Made by a program: the position numbers and the translations under genes
Notes under the pieces: generated by a model
Databases searched by the model: none
What the model saw: the letters and a program-made list of their open reading frames with translations, nothing else
Told to the model about the DNA's origin: nothing
Shown here: positions 9,139 through 18,859 of the stretch, one piece after another
Numbering within the stretch: position 1 is the first letter of the stretch
How the letters are laid out: the number at the start of each line of letters is the position of its first letter
Assembly: GCF_006539525.1 (NCBI RefSeq)
Contig: NZ_BJNE01000001.1
Coordinates: forward strand, 62,001-126,000
Source: Glutamicibacter nicotianae
GTDB taxonomy: Bacteria > Actinomycetota > Actinomycetes > Actinomycetales > Micrococcaceae
Reading direction: 5' to 3'
Length of the DNA stretch: 64,000 nt

Positions 9139-10200
9139 ATGACTGAGCCTTGGGTACGACGTGCCATTTCCCTGCTCGACGCTGACGCGAACCGCAGCGC
9201 CGACACCCACCTGCATCGCTTCGAGCTCCCCGGCCACTGGGGGATCGAGCTCTACCTGAAGGACGAGTCGGTGCACCCCACCGGCTCGCTCAAGCACCGG
9301 CTGGCCCGCTCGCTGATCCTCTACGGGCTGGTCAACGGGAAGATCTCCGAAGGCACCACGCTGGTGGAAGCCTCCAGCGGGTCCACCGCGGTCTCCGAAG
9401 CCTATTTCGCGCGGATGCTGGGGCTGGAATTCATCGCGGTGGTGCCCAGGTCCACCAGCGCGGAGAAGATCGAGCTCATCGAGTTCTACGGCGGCCGCTG
9501 CCATCTGGTGGACGCGGCCGGAGACGTCGACGCGGCGGCCCGCGAGCTGGCCGCCGGCACCGGCGGCTACTACCTGGACCAGTTCACCTATGCCGAGCGG
9601 GCCACCGACTGGCGCGGGAACAACAACATTGCCGAGTCGGTGTACGCGCAGATGGCTGCCGAAGCGCATCCGATTCCCAGCTGGATCGTCGTCGGCGCCG
9701 GGACCGGCGGCACCAGCGCCACGTTCGGGCGCTATGCGCGCTACAAGCGGCATGAGACCCGGATCTGCGTGGGCGACCCGGAAGGCTCGTCGTTCTATGA
9801 GGGCTGGCGCACCGGGGACCTGGGCTACGCCACGGGCCGCGGATCGCGCATCGAGGGGATCGGCCGGCCCAGCGTGGAGCCGAGCTTCGTCCCCGGGGTG
9901 ATCGACCGCATGGTGCAGGTGCCCGACGCCGCCTCGCTGGCCGCCATGCACTTCCTGCGCGCCAAGACCCGCTATTTCGCCGGCGGTTCCACCGGAACCA
10001 ACCTCTACGCGGCCTTTATGATCATCGCGCAGATGCTGCAGCGCGGCGAGCAGGGCTCGGTGGTGACGCTGATCTGCGACTCCGGCGAGCGCTACGCGAA
10101 GACCTACTACAACCCCGACTGGGTGGCAGGGCAGGGCCTGGACCTGGCGCCCTATCAAGCGCAGCTCGAGCGCTTCCTCGAAACGGGAGCCTGGGACTAG
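9139..10200 (+). CDS. PLP-dependent cysteine synthase-fold enzyme, Cds1-like cysteine desulfhydrase
   Basis: 353 residues of fold-type II PLP enzyme. The cofactor lysine lies in [10 protein letters not shown], the substrate-binding loop is [15 protein letters not shown], and the phosphate-binding loop is [14 protein letters not shown]. The N-terminus [12 protein letters not shown]...RSADTHL and the length fit the actinobacterial Cds1 subgroup, which releases H2S from L-cysteine, rather than biosynthetic CysK/CysM. The 3' end contains [16 protein letters not shown], again family-typical. Transcription is probably leaderless (TAGAGT at 9127-9132, 6 nt before ATG). The gene ends tail to tail with the cupin gene, with a 4-bp overlap. 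Enzyme class is firm; the desulfhydrase activity is inferred from subgroup resemblance. Confidence 0.8.
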   Translation: MTEPWVRRAISLLDADANRSADTHLHRFELPGHWGIELYLKDESVHPTGSLKHRLARSLILYGLVNGKISEGTTLVEASSGSTAVSEAYFARMLGLEFIAVVPRSTSAEKIELIEFYGGRCHLVDAAGDVDAAARELAAGTGGYYLDQFTYAERATDWRGNNNIAESVYAQMAAEAHPIPSWIVVGAGTGGTSATFGRYARYKRHETRICVGDPEGSSFYEGWRTGDLGYATGRGSRIEGIGRPSVEPSFVPGVIDRMVQVPDAASLAAMHFLRAKTRYFAGGSTGTNLYAAFMIIAQMLQRGEQGSVVTLICDSGERYAKTYYNPDWVAGQGLDLAPYQAQLERFLETGAWD

Positions 10201-10553
10201 CTGCGCAGGCTGGGCATCAGCCCGGCCTTGTGCTTGCGCTGGTGCACCGAGAAGTAGCCCAAGCCGGCGTCGCCTGCCACGAACTGCCGCTGGGAGCGGG
10301 CGGGCAGGTAGATGATGTCGCCGATGGCCAGCTCGATGGATCCGCTGGCGGTGCGCAGCACCCCGGAACCTGCAAAGACGTGCAGCAGCACGTCGAGCTC
10401 CGGGCCCTGGTGCTGCCCGATCTCCTCGCCCGGGGCCAGGGAGATGACGTTGGCGTCCAGGTCGCGCTGCTCGGGTTCCAGCTTCCAGATCGCTCCGTTG
10501 GATTTTCCGGCGGCCAGTTCGGTGGTGTTGGCCATGCGGCGCGGTTCGGGCAT
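10197..10553 (-). CDS. Small single-domain cupin protein
   Basis: A 118-residue protein that is essentially one cupin barrel. The two conserved motifs are visible as [20 protein letters not shown] and [20 protein letters not shown]. The first motif has a single His at the position where metal-binding cupins have a pair, so metal binding is uncertain. Such proteins often act as small sensors or isomerases. AAGGAGAG lies just upstream of ATG 10553. It is convergent with the Cds1-like gene. No pathway can be assigned. Confidence 0.75.
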   Translation of the reverse strand: MPEPRRMANTTELAAGKSNGAIWKLEPEQRDLDANVISLAPGEEIGQHQGPELDVLLHVFAGSGVLRTASGSIELAIGDIIYLPARSQRQFVAGDAGLGYFSVHQRKHKAGLMPSLRS

Positions 10554-10672
10554 TGTCTCTCCTTGAAGTGCTGTGCTGCTGCTTCCAGCCTAGCCAATCC
10601 CGCAGGGCGCCGAGGCGGCGGCAGGTGCGGACGCAGGCGATTCGTGCCTAGGATGAGAGCCAAGGAGGGACG

Positions 10673-11434
10673 ATGACTGAGAATCCAGCAGCGCGGCATG
10701 CGAGCACCCAAGCGGATTTCGCAGCGAACCTGGCCTCCATCCGCGCGCGGATTGCCGCGGCGGAGGCCAAGGCCGGTCGGGCGGCGGGCAGCGTGCGGCT
10801 GCTGCCGGTGACCAAGACCGTCCCGGTCGAACGGCTGCGCCTGGCGATCGCGGCCGGGGTTCACTGGCTGGGGGAGAACAAGGTGCAGGAAGCGTGGGAG
10901 AAATACCAGGAGCTGGCGGACCTGCCGCAGCTGAAGTACTCGGTGATCGGGCACCTGCAAACCAACAAGGCCAAGTACGTGGCCCGGTTCGCCGACGAGT
11001 TCCAGGCCCTGGATAATCTGCGCCAGGCACAGGCGTTGGAGCGCCGGCTGGAGATCGAGGACCGCACCCTTGAAGTGTTCATCCAGGTGAACACGTCGTC
11101 AGAAGAATCCAAGTTCGGGCTGGAACCTGGCCAGGCTCCGGAGTTCCTCAGGCAGTTGCAGGGCTTCGAGCGGCTGCAGGTTAAGGGATTGATGACCTTG
11201 GCGGTGTTCTCGCCACAGCAGGAACTGGTCCGCGCCTGCTTCCGGAAGCTGGTTGCCGTGCGCGAAGAGCTTCGCCAATTGAACCTGGGCAGCGTGGAAG
11301 AGCTGTCCATGGGGATGAGCGGGGACTTCGAGCTGGCCATTGCCGAAGGAGCCACGGTGGTGCGCGTGGGCCAGGGCCTATTCGGTGCACGGGCCTTGCC
11401 TGATTCGCACTATTGGCCAGGGTTCGCCGGCTAG
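10673..11434 (+). CDS. YggS/PLPBP-family PLP homeostasis protein, copy 1
   Basis: 253 residues of the YggS/PROSC alanine-racemase-fold family, which carries PLP but lacks known catalysis and influences vitamin B6 and amino acid homeostasis. The cofactor lysine sits in LLPVTKTV (about residue 45). Other family motifs are LGENKVQEAWEKY, VIGHLQTNKAKYV, VFIQVNTSSEESKFG, LSMGMSGDFELAIAEGATVVRVG and the terminal LFGAR. AAGGAGGGACG precedes ATG 10673. A second, clearly paralogous gene lies at 13394-14131, with poxB between the two. This copy carries a short C-terminal tail (DSHYWPGFAG). Confidence 0.88.
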   Translation: MTENPAARHASTQADFAANLASIRARIAAAEAKAGRAAGSVRLLPVTKTVPVERLRLAIAAGVHWLGENKVQEAWEKYQELADLPQLKYSVIGHLQTNKAKYVARFADEFQALDNLRQAQALERRLEIEDRTLEVFIQVNTSSEESKFGLEPGQAPEFLRQLQGFERLQVKGLMTLAVFSPQQELVRACFRKLVAVREELRQLNLGSVEELSMGMSGDFELAIAEGATVVRVGQGLFGARALPDSHYWPGFAG

Positions 11435-11594
11435 TTTCCGGCGGCGTGGGAGGCCGGTCTGCGCTTGTTCGTCTTGTCACAGGCCGGTGTGCTGGGAAGA
11501 ACTTGAAGTTGCGGCGTATGCCCATGACAGCAGCCGGTCGGCGCAGTAGGGTGAAGAGCAGACCCACTGGAACATTGTGTGCAGGAGGAATGTT

Positions 11595-13319
11595 TTGCCT
11601 ACCGTAGCCGACCACCTGATTGAACAGCTCGATACCCAGGGAGTGCGCCGCATCTACGGCATCCCGGGCGATTCCCTGAACGGCTTGACCGATTCCCTGC
11701 GGGAGAACGGGCGGATCGAATGGGTCCACCACCGCCATGAGGAAGCCGCCGCCTTCGCGGCAGCGGCGGAGGCGGAAATCACCGGCGAGCTGACCGTCTG
11801 CGTCGGCTCGTGCGGACCGGGCAACCTGCACTTGATCAACGGGCTGTACGACGCGAACCGCTCGCGCGTCCCGGTACTGGCGATCGCCGCGCACATCCCT
11901 ACCGGGGAGATCGGCTCCAACTATTTCCAGGAGACCCACCCGGTCGAAGTCTTCCGCGAATGCTCCGTCTATGCCGAACAGGTTTCCGATCCGAAGCAGA
12001 TGCCCCGGATGCTGCGCATTGCGATGCGCGAGGCTATCGAGAAGCGAGGTGTGGCGGTGCTGGTGATTTCCGGCGATGTGGCGCTGGCGGAGATGGAACG
12101 CACGCCCACGCAGAAGATCATCAAGACCAATCCGCGGGTGCTGCCCAATGAAGAGGAGCTCGGGCGCGCCGCAGAGGTCCTCGAAAGCTCGCGCAAGGTC
12201 ACCATTCTCGCCGGCGCAGGTGTGGCCGGCGCCCATGGAGAAGTGATCGAGCTGGCAGGAAAGCTCGCTGCGCCGATCGTGCATGCCATGCGCGGCAAGG
12301 AGCATATCGAATACGACAACCCGTACGATGTGGGCATGACCGGCCTGCTGGGCTTCGCTTCGGGTGCCAAGGCGATCGCCGAATGCGATGTGCTGCTGAT
12401 GCTGGGCACCGATTTCCCCTACCAGCAGTTCTACCCGCAGGATGCGACCATCATCCAGGTGGATATCCGCGGCGAGCAGATCGGCAAGCGCACCCGGGTA
12501 GACATTCCGCTGGTGGGCACGGTGAAGGACACTGCCGCGGCGCTGGCGGCCGTGCTCCCGGTGCAGACCCACCGCAAGCACCTGGAGGCAGCGGTGGAGC
12601 ACTACCGCAAGACCCGTACGAAGCTCGACGAGCTGGCGACGCCCTCCAAGGCCGGCGCCGCAATCCACCCGCAGTATTTGGCCCGGCTGATCGACCAGCA
12701 CGCAGATGAAGATGCGATCTTCACCGCCGACGTGGCTTCCCCGGTGATCTGGGCGGCCCGCTACCTGTCGATGACCGGCAAGCGCCGGGTGCTCGGCTCC
12801 TTCAACCACGGTTCCATGGCCAACGCGCTGTGCCACGCCCTGGGCGCCCAGGCAATTGACCGGCAGCGCCAGGTGATCGCCTTCGCCGGGGATGGCGGAT
12901 TGGCCATGATGCTCGGCGAACTGCTCACTGCCACGCAGAACAAGCTGCCGATCAAGATCGTGGTGTTCAACAACTCCTCGCTGAATTTCGTGGAACTGGA
13001 AATGAAGGCCGCCGGGTTCGTCACCTACGCCACCGATCTGCACAATCCCGACTTCGGGGCCGTGGCCACCGCCTCCGGGCTCAAGGGCTACCGGGTGGAT
13101 GATTCGGCGCAGCTCGAAGCCACGGTGGAAGAATTCCTGGCTCATGACGGTCCGGCGCTGCTGGATGTGGCGACCGACCGCCAGGAGATGTCGATGCCGC
13201 CGGAAATCAAGCTGGAGCAGGCCAAGGGCTTTGCCTTGTATGCCCTGAGGACCGTGCTCTCCGGACGAGGCGACGAGCTGCTGGATCTGGCGAAAACCAA
13301 CTGGCGCCAACTGTTCTAG
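11595..13319 (+). CDS. poxB: Pyruvate oxidase/pyruvate:quinone dehydrogenase (thiamine diphosphate- and FAD-dependent)
   Basis: 574 residues, close to E. coli PoxB in length and domain order: N-terminal ThDP PYR domain (YGIPGDSLNGL, HRHEEAAAFAAAAEAE with the conserved Glu), central FAD-binding domain and C-terminal ThDP PP domain (AFAGDGGLAMMLGELLTA followed by NNSSLNFVELE, the GDG-N metal/ThDP motif). It would oxidise pyruvate to acetate and CO2, passing electrons to quinone at the membrane. TTG 11595 is chosen because AGGAGG at 11583-11588 lies 6 nt upstream; GTG 11577 precedes that site. It is flanked by two YggS-family genes on the same strand. Acetolactate synthase is excluded by overall motif fit. 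Confidence 0.88.
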   Translation: MPTVADHLIEQLDTQGVRRIYGIPGDSLNGLTDSLRENGRIEWVHHRHEEAAAFAAAAEAEITGELTVCVGSCGPGNLHLINGLYDANRSRVPVLAIAAHIPTGEIGSNYFQETHPVEVFRECSVYAEQVSDPKQMPRMLRIAMREAIEKRGVAVLVISGDVALAEMERTPTQKIIKTNPRVLPNEEELGRAAEVLESSRKVTILAGAGVAGAHGEVIELAGKLAAPIVHAMRGKEHIEYDNPYDVGMTGLLGFASGAKAIAECDVLLMLGTDFPYQQFYPQDATIIQVDIRGEQIGKRTRVDIPLVGTVKDTAAALAAVLPVQTHRKHLEAAVEHYRKTRTKLDELATPSKAGAAIHPQYLARLIDQHADEDAIFTADVASPVIWAARYLSMTGKRRVLGSFNHGSMANALCHALGAQAIDRQRQVIAFAGDGGLAMMLGELLTATQNKLPIKIVVFNNSSLNFVELEMKAAGFVTYATDLHNPDFGAVATASGLKGYRVDDSAQLEATVEEFLAHDGPALLDVATDRQEMSMPPEIKLEQAKGFALYALRTVLSGRGDELLDLAKTNWRQLF

Positions 13320-13337
13320 CGGATTTGTGCCTATGCT

Positions 13338-13366
13338 TGTTGCTGGTGCCCTTGGCACCAGCAACA
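13338..13366 (+). terminator. Hairpin after poxB
   Basis: A perfect 13-bp inverted repeat (13338-13350 with 13354-13366) with a 3-nt loop, between poxB and the second YggS-family gene. It lacks a clear U-tract, so it may attenuate rather than fully terminate. Confidence 0.6.
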
Positions 13367-13393
13367 CGTTTGTGACATCAGAAAGTTGGCGCT

Positions 13394-14131
13394 TTGGCTT
13401 CGCAATCTGCCGCTCTGCATGCGGCCACCATCGAGGATTTCACCCGCAACCTGGCAACTGTCAACCAGAAGATCGCCGTGGCGGCAACGGCTGCGGGCCG
13501 GGACGCCGGCTCGGTCCGGCTGCTTCCGGTGACCAAGACCATCGATACCGACCGCTTGGCCTTGGCGATCGCCGCCGGTGTGGACACGCTGGGGGAGAAC
13601 AAGGTCCAAGAGGCGCAGGGCAAGTACGAGCATTTCTGCGAGAAGTTCCCGCACCTGCGCTATGCGATCATTGGTCCGCTGCAGACGAACAAGGCGAAGT
13701 TCGTGGCGAAGTTCGCTGATGAATTCCATGCGCTGGACTCGCTGAAACTCGCCGAGACCTTGCAACGCCGGCTGGAGCTCGAAGATCGGACGCTGGAGGT
13801 CTTCATCCAGGTCAATACCTCCGGGGAGGAAAGCAAATCCGGTATCCAGGCTGGTGAGGCAGCCGGGTTGCTTGCCGGTTTGGCGCCGCTGGACCGATTG
13901 AAGCCGGTGGGCCTGATGACCATGGCGGCGAATACCACCGATGAAGCATCCATCCGCGGCAGCTTCTCGCTGCTGCGCGAGACCCGTGACCAATTGCAGC
14001 AGGTTGCTCCTGACAGCTTCCAGCACCTGTCCATGGGCATGAGTGGCGACTACGAGCTGGCCATCGCTGAAGGAGCCACTGTTGTGCGCGTGGGCCAGGG
14101 AATCTTCGGTGCCCGCACCTATCCGGCCTAA
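13394..14131 (+). CDS. YggS/PLPBP-family PLP homeostasis protein, copy 2
   Basis: 245 residues, paralogous to the product of 10673-11434 along its whole length. The shared motifs are LLPVTKTI with the PLP lysine, LGENKVQEA, LQTNKAKFVAKFADEF, EDRTLEVFIQVNTSGEESK and LSMGMSGDYELAIAEGATVVRVGQG. The start appears to be TTG 13394; no strong ribosome binding site precedes it, and the poxB hairpin ends 27 nt upstream. One YggS gene per genome is usual, so two copies bracketing poxB are notable. Role by family: PLP binding and amino acid/vitamin B6 balance in the cytoplasm. Confidence 0.85.
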   Translation: MASQSAALHAATIEDFTRNLATVNQKIAVAATAAGRDAGSVRLLPVTKTIDTDRLALAIAAGVDTLGENKVQEAQGKYEHFCEKFPHLRYAIIGPLQTNKAKFVAKFADEFHALDSLKLAETLQRRLELEDRTLEVFIQVNTSGEESKSGIQAGEAAGLLAGLAPLDRLKPVGLMTMAANTTDEASIRGSFSLLRETRDQLQQVAPDSFQHLSMGMSGDYELAIAEGATVVRVGQGIFGARTYPA

Positions 14132-14163
14132 AGAGCCCCTGAATCGTTTCTGGGCTTCGCGAC

Positions 14164-14198
14164 CAGGGGCAGCCGATATTTCTTAGCTGCCCCTGTTT
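14164..14198 (+). terminator. Hairpin terminator after the second YggS gene
   Basis: A 10-bp GC-rich stem (14164-14173 with 14186-14195) followed by TTT. It separates the YggS gene from the nrd control region. Confidence 0.7.
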
Positions 14199-14336
14199 CG
14201 CGTTCTCCACATTCGGTCGTGCGACGCCCAAACTGTCGGTTCAGAGGCTGACACTACATGTAGGGGTGCACGATGTGCACCCGGAACTGGATAGGGGAAG
14301 CGAAACACGCCGACGAACATCTCACAGAAGAATTTT

Positions 14337-14448
14337 TAACCCACAATCGAGTTCTGCCAACCTGTGGACAAAGGACCCGGGTCCGCAAGAAATCGCGGTT
14401 TAAACGGGGGTTAATATCCACAGATCCTGTGGACGTCCTCGTGGATGA
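14337..14448. promoter_or_regulatory. Cluster of DnaA-box-like 9-mers upstream of nrdH
   Basis: TGTGGACAA at 14363-14371 is an exact reverse complement of the actinobacterial DnaA box TTGTCCACA. Near matches (7 or 8 of 9) lie at 14337-14345 (TAACCCACA), 14414-14422 (ATATCCACA), 14428-14436 (TGTGGACGT) and 14440-14448 (CGTGGATGA). The third and fourth face each other as the perfect palindrome TCCACAG-ATC-CTGTGGA (14417-14433). DnaA control of ribonucleotide reductase genes is known in E. coli (nrdAB); here it is inferred from sequence. Confidence 0.5.
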
Positions 14449-14462
14449 ATGACATACTTGTA

Positions 14463-14478
14463 ATACATCATGTTGTGG
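14463..14478 (+). promoter_or_regulatory. NrdR box 1 (candidate, weaker)
   Basis: ATACATCATGTTGTGG matches 11 of 16 positions of the NrdR consensus acaCwAtATaTwGtgt on either strand. Its start is exactly 32 bp from that of the stronger box downstream, the three-helical-turn spacing typical of paired NrdR boxes. Confidence 0.55.
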
Positions 14479-14494
14479 CCGCTTGACCGGCCAA

Positions 14495-14510
14495 ACACAA
14501 GATGTAGTAT
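14495..14510 (+). promoter_or_regulatory. NrdR box 2 (candidate, strong)
   Basis: ACACAAGATGTAGTAT matches 13 of 16 positions of the NrdR consensus. It lies about 135 bp upstream of nrdH and pairs with the box at 14463. NrdR represses ribonucleotide reductase operons when dATP is plentiful. Confidence 0.65.
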
Positions 14511-14643
14511 TGAACCCGTTGGTGCGGCTCGCACCAGAAGCACCTCGAAGCAGTGGTTTCGAGGCATCCGAGAGGATGGCTAGGTACTTTCCGAGAATCC
14601 GGGAACCTAGCCGAAAATAGACTTTCCAAAGGGGATCAGGGAC

Positions 14644-14874
14644 ATGGCCATCACGGTTTACACGAAGCCTTCCTGCGTTCAGTGCAACGCTACTTACCGC
14701 GCGCTGGATAAGAAGGGTGTCGAGTACAACAAGGTAGACATCTCTCAGGATGCGGCAGCCTTGGAGCACGTTCGTGGCTTGGGCTACATGCAGGCACCTG
14801 TCGTAATCACCGATGACGATCACTGGTCGGGTTTCCGCCCAGACAAGATCGAGTTGCTGGCACCAGCCAACTAA
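14644..14874 (+). CDS. nrdH: NrdH-redoxin, electron donor of class Ib ribonucleotide reductase
   Basis: 76 residues with a glutaredoxin-like sequence but thioredoxin-type use. The redox motif CVQC lies in YTKPSCVQCNATYRALDKKG at the N-terminus, and the C-terminal half has the SGFRPDKIELL signature of NrdH (W/S-G-F-R-P-D). It reduces the NrdE C-terminal disulfide, itself recycled by thioredoxin reductase. AGGGGATCAGGG precedes ATG 14644. It is the first gene of nrdHIE; a long control region with NrdR- and DnaA-type boxes lies upstream. Confidence 0.95.
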   Translation: MAITVYTKPSCVQCNATYRALDKKGVEYNKVDISQDAAALEHVRGLGYMQAPVVITDDDHWSGFRPDKIELLAPAN

Positions 14875-14917
14875 TTCAGAACTCCATCCGCTATCTTCTA
14901 GTGGAGGCGAAAAAATA

Positions 14918-15403
14918 ATGGCACCTGCAGCACTTGCCGACAGGCAAAATGCTGAGGCCCAGGAACCGCTGGAATTCACCGATTCGAACCTGATTTACTT
15001 CTCATCGGTTTCGGAGAACACGAAGCGTTTCGTGGAGAAGCTCGAGATGGATGCCGCGAGGATTCCGGTCTACGCGACCGAACCGCAGCTCATCTCGACA
15101 GCCCCGTACGTGCTGCTCATACCCACTTATGGCGGAGAGCAAGGCAAGCGTTCAATCATGCCGCAGATCATGAAGTTCCTGCGGCATGATGTGAACCGGG
15201 CGAATCTTCGCGGCGTGATCGGTGCGGGGAATACAAACTTCGGCGAGTACTACTGCATTGCGGCCAAGCGCATTGCCGAGAAATGCAACGTACCCGTGCT
15301 TTATACATTCGAAATTATGGGAACCTCAGAAGACGTTCTCAACGTCAAAGAAGGGCTTGAAACCTTTTGGACACCAGCGTCGCAGAACCGGCAGCAACGA
15401 TGA
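14918..15403 (+). CDS. nrdI: NrdI flavodoxin-like protein
   Basis: 161 residues. ATG 14918 is chosen because GGAGG at 14903-14907 lies about 10 nt upstream; an upstream in-frame extension overlaps nrdH and is unlikely. The protein shows the FMN-binding start [18 protein letters not shown], the [10 protein letters not shown] loop and [28 protein letters not shown], all NrdI-specific. NrdI supplies an oxidant (superoxide/peroxide) for assembling the dimanganese-tyrosyl radical in NrdF. Its stop overlaps the nrdE start as ATGA, pointing to translational coupling. Confidence 0.95.
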   Translation: MAPAALADRQNAEAQEPLEFTDSNLIYFSSVSENTKRFVEKLEMDAARIPVYATEPQLISTAPYVLLIPTYGGEQGKRSIMPQIMKFLRHDVNRANLRGVIGAGNTNFGEYYCIAAKRIAEKCNVPVLYTFEIMGTSEDVLNVKEGLETFWTPASQNRQQR

Positions 15404-17538
15404 AGAGCTCAAAGGAGCTCCCAGCCCAGTTCCAGGGCTTGAGCTACAACGACTTGAACGCCATGCTGAACCTCTACGGTCCAGATGGAAAGATCCAGTT
15501 CGAGGTAGACCGCTATGCGGCTCGCCAGTATTTCTTGGATCACGTGAACAACAACACCGTGTTCTTCCACGATCTGGACGAGAAGCTTGAATACCTCGTC
15601 AAGCACGAGTACTACGAACGCGAAACCCTCGACCAGTACTCGATGAACTTCATCCGGGATCTGTTCAAGCACGCCTTCGGCAAGAAGTTCCGCTTCGAAA
15701 CCTTCTTGGGCGCCTTCAAGTTCTACACTTCGTACACTTTGAAGACCTTCGACGGAAAGCGCTACCTGGAACGCTATGAAGACCGCGTCTGCATGGTGGC
15801 CCTGCACCTGGCACGCGGCGACGAGAAGCTGGCCCTGCATCTGGTCGACGAGATCATCGAAGGCCGCTTCCAGCCTGCTACCCCAACCTTCCTGAATGCC
15901 GGCAAGGCGCAGCGCGGCGAACTGGTCTCCTGCTTCCTGCTGCGCATCGAAGACAACATGGAGTCCATCGCCCGCGCGGTGAACTCGTCGCTGCAGCTGT
16001 CCAAGCGCGGCGGCGGTGTTGCCCTGTCGCTGACCAACCTGCGTGAGCATGGTGCCCCGATCAAGCAGATCGAGAACCAGTCTTCCGGTGTCATCCCGGT
16101 CATGAAGCTTCTTGAAGATTCCTTCTCCTACGCGAACCAGCTCGGTGCACGCCAGGGCGCCGGTGCCGTCTACTTGAACGCGCACCACCCGGATATCTAC
16201 CGCTTCTTGGATACCAAGCGCGAAAACGCTGATGAGAAGATCCGTATCAAGACCCTGTCCCTGGGTGTTGTCATTCCGGATGTCACCTTCGAACTGGCGC
16301 GCAAGAACGAAGACATGTACCTGTTCAGCCCGTACGACGTCGAGCGCGTCTACGGCCAGCCGTTCAGCGAAATCTCCGTCACCGAGAAGTACTACGACAT
16401 GGTCGACGATGCGCGCATCAAGAAGACCAAGATCAACGCCCGCGAGTTCTTCCAGACTCTGGCCGAGATCCAGTTCGAGTCCGGTTACCCGTACATCATG
16501 TTCGAGGACACCGTGAACAAGGCAAATCCAATTGCCGGCCGCATCACCATGTCCAACCTGTGCTCGGAAATCCTCCAGGTTTCTTCCGCTTCGGAATTCG
16601 CTGACGACTTGAGCTACAAGACCGTCGGCAAGGACATTTCCTGCAACCTCGGTTCGATGAACATCGCCAAGGCCATGGACGGCAAGGATCTGGCTACCTC
16701 GGTAGAGATCGCCATCCGTGCGCTGAGCGCCGTTTCGGACATGTCGGACATCGCTTCGGTTCCTTCGATTGCCGATGGCAACCGCAAGTCGCACGCCATT
16801 GGCCTGGGCCAGATGAACCTGCATGGCTTCCTCGCTCGCGAGCACATCTACTATGGCTCCGAAGAAGGCATCGACTTCACGAACATCTACTTCTACACGA
16901 TCCTGTTCCACGCGCTGACTGCTTCGAACAAGATCGCGATGGAGCGCGGCGAGACCTTCGACAACTTCGAGAACTCGAAGTATGCCTCCGGCGAGTTCTT
17001 CGACAAGTACACCGAGCAGGAATGGGCACCAGCTACTGAGCGTGTCCGCGAACTGTTCGAGGGCATGCACATTCCTACCCAGGAAGACTGGAAGGCCCTG
17101 AAGGCTTCGGTTATGGAGCACGGCATCTACAACCAGAACCTCCAGGCAGTTCCTCCAACCGGTTCGATCTCGTACATCAACAACTCGACCTCCTCGATCC
17201 ACCCGGTCGCAGCGAAGATCGAAATCCGCAAGGAAGGTAAGATCGGCCGCGTTTACTACCCGGCTCCTTACATGAACAACGAGAACATCGACTTCTACGA
17301 AGACGCTTACGAAATCGGCTACGAGAAGATCATTGACACCTACGCCGCTGCAACCCAGCACGTCGACCAGGGCTTGTCGCTGACCTTGTTCTTCAAGGAC
17401 ACCGTCACTACTCGTGACATCAACAAGGCCCAGATCTACGCATGGCGCAAGGGTATCAAGAGCCTGTACTACATCCGCCTGCGCCAGCTCGCGCTGGAAG
17501 GCACCGAGGTTGAAGGTTGCGTCTCCTGCGCACTGTAA
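15400..17538 (+). CDS. nrdE: Class Ib ribonucleoside-diphosphate reductase, large (catalytic) subunit
   Basis: 712 residues if started at ATG 15400, which overlaps the nrdI stop (ATGA); an in-frame TTG 15367 is a less likely start. Motifs seen: [26 protein letters not shown] with the active-site Cys, [32 protein letters not shown], the [18 protein letters not shown] loop and the C-terminal redox pair GCVSCAL that NrdH reduces. The N-terminal ATP-cone is absent, as is usual for class Ib NrdE. It makes deoxyribonucleoside diphosphates with NrdF. The codon use is that of a highly expressed gene. Confidence 0.96.
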   Translation: MKSSKELPAQFQGLSYNDLNAMLNLYGPDGKIQFEVDRYAARQYFLDHVNNNTVFFHDLDEKLEYLVKHEYYERETLDQYSMNFIRDLFKHAFGKKFRFETFLGAFKFYTSYTLKTFDGKRYLERYEDRVCMVALHLARGDEKLALHLVDEIIEGRFQPATPTFLNAGKAQRGELVSCFLLRIEDNMESIARAVNSSLQLSKRGGGVALSLTNLREHGAPIKQIENQSSGVIPVMKLLEDSFSYANQLGARQGAGAVYLNAHHPDIYRFLDTKRENADEKIRIKTLSLGVVIPDVTFELARKNEDMYLFSPYDVERVYGQPFSEISVTEKYYDMVDDARIKKTKINAREFFQTLAEIQFESGYPYIMFEDTVNKANPIAGRITMSNLCSEILQVSSASEFADDLSYKTVGKDISCNLGSMNIAKAMDGKDLATSVEIAIRALSAVSDMSDIASVPSIADGNRKSHAIGLGQMNLHGFLAREHIYYGSEEGIDFTNIYFYTILFHALTASNKIAMERGETFDNFENSKYASGEFFDKYTEQEWAPATERVRELFEGMHIPTQEDWKALKASVMEHGIYNQNLQAVPPTGSISYINNSTSSIHPVAAKIEIRKEGKIGRVYYPAPYMNNENIDFYEDAYEIGYEKIIDTYAAATQHVDQGLSLTLFFKDTVTTRDINKAQIYAWRKGIKSLYYIRLRQLALEGTEVEGCVSCAL

Positions 17539-17579
17539 AACCTTGAGCCATTGACCCGTTGGCCGGTCCATGGCATCAC

Positions 17580-17620
17580 GCAACAGCTGCCGCAGGGCTC
17601 CGTCCAGCGGCAGCTGTTGC
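17580..17620 (+). terminator. Hairpin terminator after nrdE
   Basis: A perfect 14-bp stem (17580-17593 with 17607-17620) and a 13-nt loop, 42 nt after the nrdE stop. It suggests that nrdF, about 130 bp further on, has its own promoter or depends on readthrough. Confidence 0.75.
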
Positions 17621-17746
17621 ACATCAAAACCACTTCAGATCGTGTCAACGATCCGATATGAACTCTGGACCTTGCTGCACCGGCACCGTTCGAAAGAACT
17701 GTAGAGTTGTAGGCAAAGTTCTTAACACGATTTAGCTTTTCGATGA

Positions 17747-18727
<981 letters not shown>

Positions 18728-18747
18728 TACCTGGCTTCTCCGACACT

Positions 18748-18770
18748 GGCCCCACCAATCTGGTGGGGCC
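18748..18770 (+). terminator. Hairpin terminator after nrdF
   Basis: A perfect 10-bp stem (18748-18757 with 18761-18770) with a 3-nt loop, 21 nt after the nrdF stop. Confidence 0.75.
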
Positions 18771-18859
18771 GTTGTCATGAGCGGCGCTAAACGCAACGCA
18801 CAGCGACAATTGTTAGATACTTGGAAAGTACGAGTTGCTATCAATGCGCGGGAGTCAAT

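Noticed and set aside
15409-17622. 737-codon minus-strand frame over nrdE
   Set aside because: Antisense shadow of nrdE, caused by high-GC third positions.
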